From Tritrichomonas musculus (Eukaryota > Parabasalia > Tritrichomonadida > Tritrichomonadidae), in NCBI GenBank assembly GCA_039105265.1, contig JAPFFF010000002.1, positions 5,518,001 through 5,582,000 of the forward strand: a stretch of DNA of 64,000 nucleotides. The letters run 5' to 3'. Below, one piece after another: positions 19,989-29,160 of this stretch (position 1 is the first letter of the stretch; each line of letters opens with the position of its first letter). The position numbers and the translations under genes are program-made. The notes beneath the pieces were generated by a model that saw nothing but the letters and a program-made list of their open reading frames with translations, ran no database searches and was not told the DNA's origin.

Positions 19989-21080
19989 ATGAACATGCTT
20001 GTTTGTGGACACAACAAGGACTTGCAACTCGATAAGAATTCTACCAATAAAGATTTCGATGGAGATCCAATTATTGATCAACCATGCAAATTTCGTGTAG
20101 ATCCGTCTAAGTTTTCTTCTTTTTCAACAGATTATGGACAAACAGTCTGGGTCGGGCACGATGGCAAATCATATGTAACTGGTGACAACAATGACGGTAT
20201 AATCAGTGGTTCACTTCCCAGAAAGGCACTTTCCGAAGATACAGAATTAATTCTACAAGATGATCAAGGTCGCCCATGTCAAATCATCTCCGTACTTTGT
20301 GGTGGAACATTCACACTTTACATTGTTTCATCTGGAACCGGTTCCACTGATCTCCAGCTTGTTTATTGCAGCTATAAAAAAATGCCGAATCCACTTTTTG
20401 TGAACATCGGAAACCGGGCACCCCGATCTCTCTTTGGCAGTGAATCTACGTCTGGAGTGATTGACAGTGAAGGTGGCATCATTATTCTCACTGATTCTGT
20501 TTTCAAGTCGCCTAAAAAACAACTTGAAGCAGTTTTTTTGCCTGGCAATGAAAAAGCAGTCAAACTTGCATGCGGCGATGAGTTTGTGATTGCGCTTGGA
20601 ATGAGTGGTCGCGTCTACGAGTCACAAATATCGTCAACAATTAAGTTTGAAGAAGTGAAAGAGCTAACAAATTCAACGGTTGTCGATATTTCAGGCGCTT
20701 GCGATTTCTGTTTTGCCGTTTTGAATGACGGCAGAGTTTTTGCACGCGGAAACAACGCTTTCTGCAAACTTGGTCTGCCTGAGGAAACTGGATCTGTTTC
20801 GAAATTCACGCTGGTTGAGTCTCTGAGTAAATATAAAATAGTTTCTGTCTTCAATGGATCATATCATTCAATTTTCAAGACTTCAGAAAATGAAATGATC
20901 GTCTGCGGCCAAAACGACTGTGGCCAGCTCTTCGTTCCACGCAAAGAATCTGTTTATCCGCCAGAAGAAGTTCAAATATGTAAAGGATTCTCATTTTGCG
21001 TAGCAGGAAGTTGGTCATCTGCAGCATTTTTCGGAATGGAAGAACCACCTCACTTTTCAAACAAGAAAATTGTGGAATGA
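19989..21080 (+). CDS. RCC1-like repeat protein
   Basis: A 363-aa protein with RCC1-type beta-propeller blades: short G-D/H-G-x-x-(Y/V) turns such as WVGHDGKSYVTGDNNDG, LNDGRVFARGNNAFCKLGLP and MIVCGQNDCGQLFVP. Such proteins act as Ran guanine-exchange factors or as general protein-binding propellers. The family is expanded in trichomonads and most members are not true RCC1. There is no signal peptide or membrane segment. About 7 blades fit the length. The codon composition is less AT-rich than its neighbours. Confidence 0.75.
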   Translation: MNMLVCGHNKDLQLDKNSTNKDFDGDPIIDQPCKFRVDPSKFSSFSTDYGQTVWVGHDGKSYVTGDNNDGIISGSLPRKALSEDTELILQDDQGRPCQIISVLCGGTFTLYIVSSGTGSTDLQLVYCSYKKMPNPLFVNIGNRAPRSLFGSESTSGVIDSEGGIIILTDSVFKSPKKQLEAVFLPGNEKAVKLACGDEFVIALGMSGRVYESQISSTIKFEEVKELTNSTVVDISGACDFCFAVLNDGRVFARGNNAFCKLGLPEETGSVSKFTLVESLSKYKIVSVFNGSYHSIFKTSENEMIVCGQNDCGQLFVPRKESVYPPEEVQICKGFSFCVAGSWSSAAFFGMEEPPHFSNKKIVE

Positions 21081-21187
21081 AAAACAAAGAAGAAGAACTA
21101 AGAAGAACTTAAAGTAAACTACTTAAATAAACTATTTAATTTTCATTATTTAACTTTTTATGATGTATTTTGAAAAATTTAATTTGA

Positions 21188-21225
21188 GAGATCGTAATTA
21201 CCCGTGGTAGTTAAGGCCAATATGA
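21188..21225. other. Second, inverted copy of the CCACGGG-ATTACGAT element
   Basis: Read on the minus strand, this shows ATATTGGCC, CCACGGG and ATTACGAT in the order and spacing seen at 12554-12592, with about 25% mismatches. It lies in the spacer just after the RCC1-like gene. Confidence 0.3.
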
Positions 21226-21356
21226 AATGGAAGGTTTAAATGGTTTTTATTTAGCATGTATAAGATGGTCAAAAAAAAAGAGCAGTTAGATAACTTACGT
21301 TAAATAGAAAATATAGAATGATTAATAAAATAAATTCATATTAGAAATTTGATTTA

Positions 21357-21612
21357 GTAAATCTTTTTGCCAAATTGATAAGCTTTTTATAAAAATCCAG
21401 TTTTTTCAATTCCTGTTGTTTTGCCATCACCAACGTAACCACCTGCCAAAATTGTTCCTTTGACATTGAATTTGAGGTATTCTATGAAGCACTTTTTATA
21501 AAACCCTTTAATATTATCGAAGTTCCATTCTGAATGATCTTCTGCTGTAACTAAAAGAGCAACATCTTTTGTTGGTGTTTTGGGATTTGTGAGATATGAC
21601 CTTTCAATGCTT
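21357..21612 (-). pseudogene. Flavodoxin-fold NAD(P)H/FMN oxidoreductase fragment
   Basis: A minus-strand translation reads NPKTPTKDVALLVTAEDHSE, then FYKKCFIEYLKFNVKGTILAG and GKTTGIEKTG, the C-terminal half of iron-sulfur flavoprotein/NADPH-dependent FMN reductase-like proteins that trichomonads carry in several copies. The N-terminal FMN-binding half is missing, and an in-frame stop interrupts the sequence near 21390. This is a decayed host-type gene. Confidence 0.65.
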
Positions 21613-21810
21613 TATTTTATTATTTCATGCCATAAATCTTTTTTTTTTTTATTTTGATTTAATATTAATATTATATTTATATGAAACATATAATTAATAT
21701 TATTAAAAATAAATAATACATTCAAAAAATATTTTAGTTATGAATATATTAATATATTTATAAATTTTATTTTAATAACGGATCTTATTCAAATATATTC
21801 TTTATTTCAG

Positions 21811-23355
21811 ATGATGTTTAATTCATCTTTTATCATCAGACTCTCTTTATCATCACTGGTAATTAATTCTCGTTTACGTCCAAATTCACCAAGTCATTTT
21901 TCTAAATCAATTTTTTTCCAAAATTTATTTTTGAACAAATCATCTTCACTTAAACCCATAATATCAAGCTCAACTTCCCATAAAAATCACCTTGAGCAAT
22001 TATTACAGAAACCAATTTTAGACCAACAAACAGAATGCTCATACACTAATGGTCAAACATTTACATATCGCAATACCTACAATGGTCCATGCATAATTGT
22101 CACATATTGCACATTTAGAGGAATCATTTCAAATTCAGAAGGTGGAGCCTTTTCAATATCCAATGACGGTGATATAACAGCGAACTTTTACCAATGTTTA
22201 TTTGATAGCTGCGTATCAAAAAGTCATGGAGGAGCGATATCATTCATTGCTCGTCTGAACAATGATCTTTTAGGAGAATTAATAGTTACTTCCACAATCT
22301 TTAATTACTGCTACTGTGACAATGAATTCAATAATTCTGAGACGTGTGGAGGAGGACTTTATTGCCTCAGTAATTCGTTGAAAATAACGAATTCAACGTT
22401 TAATAATAACGGCATCAGATCACAAAACGGAGCATGTTGTGGTGGTGCTGTATATGCACGAGTATCGAATACAGAAAATATATTTTCATATGATACTTTT
22501 GAATATTGTTATATTCAAATTCAACCGAATTCAGCTGAAACAAATTTGAACTCATTTGGTGGTGCCATTTTTATTGTGACACAAAGTGAAAAATCTGAAA
22601 AAGTTGAACTTTTTGCATGTAAGTTTGTAGATTGTAGTGCAGTGAATGGATCTTCATTCTATTCACAAGAAGGAATTGATTTGATCATCAATTCAGCAAG
22701 TTTTTCTAATGGAAATGTAAACTCTGTTTTTTATCTAGGCAAAGATCACTTCAAAAATAGAATTTATATAAAAGCGCTTGGCATTTCGCATGTTAATTAC
22801 AAATATTTTATTTATGCACAAGATGGTCAACTTGATATGATTAATGACAAAGTTGATTCAGGAATGCTTTACTTAGAGAATGATGAAAAGTTTAATGTGG
22901 CAACTTTTTCAAATACAAATTTTGAATTATCTTTTGTTAATTATGGAAGCTTTCAAAACATGCCAACTTACACTTATGTTGATCAGCCATTGTTTATTAC
23001 ATCGAGTGAAATAACTCAGGTCAGCTCGCAACCTGAAATTGAGACACAAACGCAAACTCAATCTGAAAATGATCAATTAACAAGCAGCGATGCTGAGAGT
23101 TCATCAATTGACGAAGTTACGGCTTCTTTGATAATTACAGAAACTAATGAAAGTGATAACAGTGGTGCTGTAACGAACAGAGGTGGAAATGGTTTGAGTA
23201 CTGTTGCAATTGTTTTTATAGTTATTGCTTGCATTATTTTCGTAATAGGTTTAATTATTGCATCCATACTTCTCCTTCGTTCAAGAGATGGATGCTACAG
23301 AAATAGATGCACTGGATCTGATAGTTATTTCGGAAAAAGAGTTGATTATTTTTAA
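21811..23355 (+). CDS. Pmp-like GGA-repeat surface membrane protein
   Basis: A 514-aa predicted single-pass membrane protein. The ectodomain has repeated GGA[FIV] or GGGL motifs at about residues 111, 139, 180, 211 and 250 and several F-x-x-C/N motifs, as in chlamydial polymorphic membrane proteins and the expanded trichomonad Pmp family; these usually form a right-handed beta-helix. It is Cys-rich. A Ser/Thr/Gln-rich stalk (about 405-460) leads to one transmembrane helix at about 465-489 and a basic 25-residue cytosolic tail ending GKRVDYF. There is no classical signal peptide, as in many trichomonad Pmps. Probably a surface adhesin-like protein; ligand unknown. Confidence 0.8.
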   Translation: MMFNSSFIIRLSLSSLVINSRLRPNSPSHFSKSIFFQNLFLNKSSSLKPIISSSTSHKNHLEQLLQKPILDQQTECSYTNGQTFTYRNTYNGPCIIVTYCTFRGIISNSEGGAFSISNDGDITANFYQCLFDSCVSKSHGGAISFIARLNNDLLGELIVTSTIFNYCYCDNEFNNSETCGGGLYCLSNSLKITNSTFNNNGIRSQNGACCGGAVYARVSNTENIFSYDTFEYCYIQIQPNSAETNLNSFGGAIFIVTQSEKSEKVELFACKFVDCSAVNGSSFYSQEGIDLIINSASFSNGNVNSVFYLGKDHFKNRIYIKALGISHVNYKYFIYAQDGQLDMINDKVDSGMLYLENDEKFNVATFSNTNFELSFVNYGSFQNMPTYTYVDQPLFITSSEITQVSSQPEIETQTQTQSENDQLTSSDAESSSIDEVTASLIITETNESDNSGAVTNRGGNGLSTVAIVFIVIACIIFVIGLIIASILLLRSRDGCYRNRCTGSDSYFGKRVDYF

Positions 23356-24120
23356 ATATATAAATTTATTTCAAGTATTTTTTATTATTATTATTTTTGT
23401 TTTAATATGATATAACAAATATATAAATCGAGAGAATGATTTTCCAGATTATTTTTTAGAGAAAATTTGTTGGATAAAAAAGTTACATTGTCCAGGAGTC
23501 CCAGGAGGCAAACCTGATAATTCCCACTATTCAAAAAAAAAAATTAGAAAAAAAAAAATGTTTTCAAGCTTTATTTAGGATAATCTCATATTTTGAAAAG
23601 TTTGATGTTAAATAATGTCTTCAAGTTTGATGAAATTTTTATTTCTAATATCCTTATTGTTTTTTCATCTAGAAAATGATTTTATTCTTTGGTATTCTTC
23701 ATTATTTTTCTTTTGTTACTTGTTCTACTTCAAAATGAAATGCTTTTATAATTTTTAAAAGATTCTTTATTCGAGCCATTGGTTATCTTGGTTTTCTTTT
23801 CAATTCTTTCCTTTTTAAGAACTTCTTCATCATTCATATTTTGATCAAAGTCTTGTTTTTTGGTTAAATGAAAATGTTTATTGGTCGTTTTTACAATGGT
23901 CGAATGTAATATTTCACTATTTAATTAGGCTGATCTGCAAATTTTGTCGATTCACTTTGATTAGCAGAATTATTCTCTTTGACTTCTTCTTCACTTTCAG
24001 TTTCATTCGATTCTTCTTTTTTTGGCTAAATTAAAAACATCAAAATTTGATTATTTCACCTCATCCTCATTATTTATCTAATTCATTAAAATAATCAAAG
24101 TTTGTTTAATAAATATTTTT
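23356..24120. other. Spacer with minus-strand low-complexity coding remnant
   Basis: On the minus strand, 23932-24020 reads as an acidic tail (KKEESNETESEEEVKENN) ending in a stop, and 23716-23865 as a Lys-rich stretch (NDEEVLKKERIEKKTK). Both lie downstream of the ankyrin gene in the same orientation. They could be a decayed C-terminal tail or remnants of another gene. I see no convincing splice sites. Confidence 0.3.
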
Positions 24121-26934
24121 TTAATAATTCAAATTCTTTCTATGAATAGCATCATTGATCACCAAATTTATGCGTTCATTTTTTGATAGTTCAGCTGGAG
24201 TTTTTCCACTTTCATCCTTGATGTTAATGTCAATATTTCTATTTTCCAGCAACATTTTAATAATGTCAGTATTTCCAGTCAGAACAGCCACATGCAATGG
24301 AGCTTTTATCTTAGCATAGTTTCCATCAACATCATTTGTAATCAAAGATTTAGAAGACTTAACATTAACGTCAATATTTGGATGTGTCAACAAAATTCTA
24401 ACCATTCTTGCTTGGTCATTTTCAACAGCTGCATACAAAGCAGTTTTTTCTGATTCTAGAACGTTATTTGACTGACCTGAACGTTCAGATACGAAAGACT
24501 TGATGTTAACGTCAATATTTTTATTTTGTAATAAAAGTTGAACAATTTTATAAGATTTATTTAAGACAGCCTTAAACAAAGGAGTTGCATTTGATTTTAT
24601 TGATTTGTCAGGCAAAATTACAACAGATTTCGTATTACAATCAATATTTGAATTAGATATTAAAAGATGAACTATATCTTTCCATTCATTTTCAACCGCC
24701 AAATACAAAGGCGTTTTTTCTGTTGTGATTAACGAGCCAGGTAAGAAATCTGTTGATTTTGTATTAACATCCATAAAAGAATTAGATGATAATAAAAGCT
24801 TAATGATATCAATATATCTATTTTCAACAGCAATATATAAAGCTGTTTTTTCTATTTTTAATTTTTTAGAAATTTTAACGAAAGTTGCATTTGTATTTAT
24901 GTTCTTAGCAGATAATAAAAGTTTAATAATATTTTCATTTTGTTTTTCAATAGCAAGTATTAAAGGAGGCTTTTTAATTGCTATGTTTTCAATGGAATTA
25001 TCTTCCATTTTAGCATTTACATTAATTTTCGAATGATTCAACAAAACCTTAATTACTGTAATGTTTTGATCATCAATGGCATAACATAAAGGCGTCATTT
25101 TTAATGATGAATCGGTAGCTAGAAAATTAACATTTATTTTTTTATGTGACAATAAAAGACGAAGAATTTCAATGTTATTCAAATCAATTGCCAAATTAAG
25201 TGCAGTTTTTTCTATTATTTTTGTGGATTCGCCTTCAATGATCATGTATTTGCTATTAACATCAATTTTTGGATTAGACAATAAATATTTGACAAGGTTA
25301 ACTTTTTTTGTTAGAACAGCTTCATGTAGAATTGTTTTAATAGTCTTTCTATTGTAAGTATTGTTTTTTTCAACAAAATTTTCATTTATGTCAAGATCTT
25401 CATTACACAGTAAAAAACTAATAACATCTGAGTTTCCTTTTTTAATAGCAATCTGTAAGTTTGTGTTTTCATTCAGGCATTCTTCGCCTGTATATTTATA
25501 GCTTCCATTGCACAATGAATACCAACGAATTTTTTCAATTGATTTCTGATTAACATCAATATTTGAATCATACAAAAAAAGCTTAATAAGCTTCAAATTC
25601 CAACTGGAAATAGAAGCTGCCAATAACGTATTTTCATACGTTATTTGGTAATACTTGTTCATGCTTCCCATTTGGTGGTATTCGTAATCAAAAACTTTGA
25701 TTTTTTGATTGATGTCAATTTTCCTTGCTTGCAACAAAAGTTTGATAAACGTGTAGTAATCATACTTAATCAAATCAGATACACATACTTCAAGCATGTT
25801 TACTTGAATAAGCAAAAAATTGTAATATTGGAAACAACAAGTGTTATTTTCTGACTTAAGAAACTTTTTCAGAAGATAATTGGCAATGTCGTTGTGATGG
25901 CATTTTATTGCCTCATTGTAACACTCTTCAAATGATTCATCATCTGGCTTTACTTGCATTCTTTCAAGAGTTTGGATGATTTCTTCACTGTAGCCATGAA
26001 TGCCGTAAAGCCACAACGAAGATGTCAGTGGAACTCCTTGTGAAACCAAAAATTTGAAAATTTGAACAGAGCCAAAAAAAGTGGCATATTCAATAAATGT
26101 GGCTTCCCTTTTTAATAATAAAGAATTTGTCTCAAAAATTGAATGGTTTACTTTTGAATTGAATGTAATTGAATGGTTTACAAGATAATTGACAAAATCT
26201 TGAACTGCATCCTTTCTGATGAGTGAACATATGAAACTATCGTTTTCGCCAAGTTTCCTTTGCTCTTCAAAATCTTGATCTTCATCCTCTTCTTTTGTAA
26301 CATAATCATATTCATACTCATATTCATCATAATCAGAAATTTCAATATTTTGTCGAAATTTAAAGAGAATATCATTTTGTGATGATTGTTGGTTATTGGT
26401 TTCACTTCGGCCAAATCGGAAAAGTAAATCATCTTGATCGCCATCCCGATTCCTTTTATTTTGTCGTTTTTTTCTCATTTTTTTCACTCTTTTTTGCGAG
26501 TTTTGGTTGACAAAATTGTTCAATTCCTTTTCAAAATACTTTTTATAATCATTTGTTTCTGAAAAATAATTATTTATGTAGTCATCTATGGTTATAATTT
26601 TTTTCTTGAATAAAAATAAAAGAATTCTTTTGTTATTCTTAAATAAATCAAAAATTTCTGAGTTTGTAAAGTATTTGTTAAAACTGTCTGTAAAATATAG
26701 TAAAACTTTTTCTAATTTTTGGAAAAAGTTGGAAGAACGATGGTGGTTATTTGATATTTGCATAATTAATTGAAAAATTAATTTTATTTCAGACTGTTGT
26801 TTTCGAACTTGAAATCCATTAAATTGATCGATTAGATTTTGGTAATTTTCTTCTTTATTTTGGTCTCTATCAGTAAATACCAAAAGATTGTACTGAATTT
26901 GTTTCATTTTCTCTAAGTAACTAGAGATACTCAT
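24121..26934 (-). CDS. DUF3447 / ankyrin-repeat protein, 937 aa
   Basis: The N-terminal helical region (1-150) and an acidic Lys/Glu/Asp linker (150-245) precede a DUF3447 domain at about 265-350 (YATFFGSVQIFKFLV; IKCHHNDIANYL). Eleven or twelve ankyrin repeats follow at about 385-925, each with a loop like NIDVNVKS. The last ends SGKTPAELSKNE. This is a large trichomonad-specific family. Ankyrin repeats bind proteins, but partners here are unknown. No membrane segment or signal peptide. The frame is intact from the first ATG. The 660-aa protein at 57336-59318 shares the N-terminal architecture but replaces the ankyrins with BspA repeats. Confidence 0.85.
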   Translation of the reverse strand: MSISSYLEKMKQIQYNLLVFTDRDQNKEENYQNLIDQFNGFQVRKQQSEIKLIFQLIMQISNNHHRSSNFFQKLEKVLLYFTDSFNKYFTNSEIFDLFKNNKRILLFLFKKKIITIDDYINNYFSETNDYKKYFEKELNNFVNQNSQKRVKKMRKKRQNKRNRDGDQDDLLFRFGRSETNNQQSSQNDILFKFRQNIEISDYDEYEYEYDYVTKEEDEDQDFEEQRKLGENDSFICSLIRKDAVQDFVNYLVNHSITFNSKVNHSIFETNSLLLKREATFIEYATFFGSVQIFKFLVSQGVPLTSSLWLYGIHGYSEEIIQTLERMQVKPDDESFEECYNEAIKCHHNDIANYLLKKFLKSENNTCCFQYYNFLLIQVNMLEVCVSDLIKYDYYTFIKLLLQARKIDINQKIKVFDYEYHQMGSMNKYYQITYENTLLAASISSWNLKLIKLFLYDSNIDVNQKSIEKIRWYSLCNGSYKYTGEECLNENTNLQIAIKKGNSDVISFLLCNEDLDINENFVEKNNTYNRKTIKTILHEAVLTKKVNLVKYLLSNPKIDVNSKYMIIEGESTKIIEKTALNLAIDLNNIEILRLLLSHKKINVNFLATDSSLKMTPLCYAIDDQNITVIKVLLNHSKINVNAKMEDNSIENIAIKKPPLILAIEKQNENIIKLLLSAKNINTNATFVKISKKLKIEKTALYIAVENRYIDIIKLLLSSNSFMDVNTKSTDFLPGSLITTEKTPLYLAVENEWKDIVHLLISNSNIDCNTKSVVILPDKSIKSNATPLFKAVLNKSYKIVQLLLQNKNIDVNIKSFVSERSGQSNNVLESEKTALYAAVENDQARMVRILLTHPNIDVNVKSSKSLITNDVDGNYAKIKAPLHVAVLTGNTDIIKMLLENRNIDINIKDESGKTPAELSKNERINLVINDAIHRKNLNY

Positions 26935-27295
26935 TCACAAAAAAGCATAACTTTATTCTAAATAAAAATTACCAGTTTTTTTCAAATCATTTTATCTTTT
27001 TTTACAAAATACATAATTTATAAAATACACATTTTTATTACTTTTATAAATATATTAATGTTAATTTGTTATTTAAAAATTGAAAAAAAAATATATTCGC
27101 AAAGATATATTTAGTTAAAAATGAGAGGGAGGTAAAGTTTATTTATTTCAATAAAATAACGTATTTTTTTTAAATACATAAATTTTTTAAATTTCTAATA
27201 AAAAAATTACTTTTCGAATATTTGATGTTTTCATATGAGGACGAAAACAATGAACATTCGCTAATGATAGAATTTAAAGACACATATATTACTCA
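26935..27295. other. AT-rich spacer
   Basis: Upstream region of the 937-aa ankyrin gene. No recognisable initiator, gene or repeat. Confidence 0.5.
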
Positions 27296-27822
27296 ATGCT
27301 TGGATTGGTTAAATACATGAATAGTTGTCAAAACATAATTGTGTTCATAAATATTGATGGTAGGACAATGAGTTTATCGAGTCAGCATAAAGTATCGTTC
27401 ATTAGAGGTTCTCATAGAGCTAAACTGATAACAGGATTATATAGTGTAAAGAATGAAGTTGTTATACCTTCCAACAATGAGATAGTTGTACCTGATTTGC
27501 CAATATTGGATTATGCCAATAGATTATATCTCGTATCACTACAAGGTCAAGCTGTTCATAGTATTATAGGAGAACATGAATATACTCCATCCGTGATTGA
27601 AACTGTTGATACAGTTATAGAACCACAGGCACCTATTATAATTGATTAATTCATCTAAACCAATCAACATTAAAACATTTACTGATTCACTAAAACAAAT
27701 CGAAATGAGGCTAGTAGATTTCATGTTCCAACCAGTCATATTAAAGTCTCCATTATTTGTCAACATTAAAATTAAACCTGCAGGGACAACAAATATTGAC
27801 ACACCAACGAACTATTAAGGTT
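27296..27822 (+). pseudogene. Broken unidentified coding stretch left of the palindrome
   Basis: The longest open part (27296-27649) encodes 117 residues including QHKVSFIRGSHRAKLITGLY and NNEIVVPDLPILDYANRLY. Coding-like sequence continues to about 27822. I do not recognise the family; an old mobile or virus-like element fragment is possible but unproven. It is broken. It lies just outside the 20.4-kb palindromic element and may belong to an older insertion at this locus. Confidence 0.35.
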
Positions 27823-28012
27823 GGATTCAATTAAAGATTTATTTTTGAGTAGGTATCGGGTGTACATAAAGTGGTTTCATGTGATGATTACATGAATGAG
27901 TTGCGATACAAGATATGGGGAGTTTGCATGAGGAGCTGTTAGTATTAACCTGGGTGGAGTGTTCCAACGGTCTGTTCCATTTTGAGGTTGTATGAGATGA
28001 GATATGAGAGAT

Positions 28013-28017
28013 GGTAT
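28013..28017 (+). repeat. Target-site duplication of the palindromic element, left
   Basis: GGTAT, repeated directly at 48444-48448 on the other side of the palindrome. If the terminal base pair is counted as target rather than element, it could be read as 6 bp, TGGTAT. Confidence 0.6.
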
Positions 28018-28080
28018 AGTAGTATATACGAGTCGGTTTTCGCTGTGGGTCGCAGGTCTGGACTAAGAACGAACTCGTCA
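28018..28080. repeat. Unique terminus of the palindromic element, left
   Basis: About 63 bp of non-repetitive, relatively GC-rich sequence at the outer end (contains GTGGGTCGCAGGTCTGGAC). It is repeated exactly in inverse at 48381-48443. This is the likeliest place for end-recognition signals. It is followed inward by an AAAAG-type microsatellite (28081-28140). Confidence 0.7.
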
Positions 28081-28149
28081 TAAAAGAAAAAGAAAAGAAA
28101 AGAAAAAGAAAAGAAAAGAAAAAAGAAAAAAAGAAAAAAATATTCTTGT

Positions 28150-28400
28150 TCTCACTACTGCTCCCCATCCATGAAACGGCACAGGTACCCCACCCCACAA
28201 CCGCCCATCTATGAAACGGCACAGGTACCTGCCCCACTGCCCACTATCTATGAAACAGCACAGGTGCCCCACCCCACTGCCCTCCATCTACGAAACAGCT
28301 TAGGTACCCCGCCATCTATGAAACGGCACAGGTAGCACCCCGAGAATCTCGTACATACCACCATCTACTTAATGGCACATGTACTCCACCACGAGGACCC
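28150..28400. repeat. GC-rich minisatellite, left arm
   Basis: Four to five imperfect repeats of about 45 bp around ATCTATGAAACGGCACAGGT, with CCCCACCCCAC-type spacers. Mirror copy at 48061-48310. The GC content is far above the surrounding sequence. Confidence 0.8.
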
Positions 28401-28409
28401 TCTTAGAAA

Positions 28410-29075
28410 AGACCTACTAATACATCTATGCTAATACATCCATACTAATATATCCATACTAATACATCTATGCTAATACATCCATACTAATATATCCATA
28501 CTAATACATCTATGCTAATACATCCATACTAATATATCCATACTAATACATCTATACTAATACATCCATACTAATATATCCATACTAATACATCTATGCT
28601 AATACATCCATACTAATATATCCATACTAATACATCTATACTAATACATCCATACTAATATATCCATGCTAATACATCTATACTAATACATCTATACTAA
28701 TACATCTATACTAATACATCTATACTAATACATCTATACTAATACATCTATACTAATACATCTATACTAATACATCTATACTAATACATCTATACTAATA
28801 CATCTATACTAATACATCTATACTAATACATCTATACTAATACATCTATACTAATACATCTATACTAATACATCTATACTAATACATCTATACTAATACA
28901 TCTATACTAATACATCTATACTAATACATCTATACTAATACATCTATACTACATCTATACTAATACATCTATACTAATACATCTATACTAATACATCTAT
29001 ACTAATACATCTATACTAATACATCTATACTAATACATCTATACATCTATACTAATACATCTATACTAATATATC
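28410..29075. repeat. 14-bp array (TACTAATACATCTA), left arm
   Basis: About 46 tandem copies. Variants ATCCA/ATATCC are concentrated at the outer end, and copies become near-uniform toward the 826-aa gene. The mirror array at 47345-48048 is slightly longer. Confidence 0.93.
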
Positions 29076-29160
29076 CACTTATAATACATTAAAAAAACAC
29101 ACTAACAAAAAATACAAACAACCTGTTTTCGTTTTAAATATGTTTTTTATTCGTTTGTAA

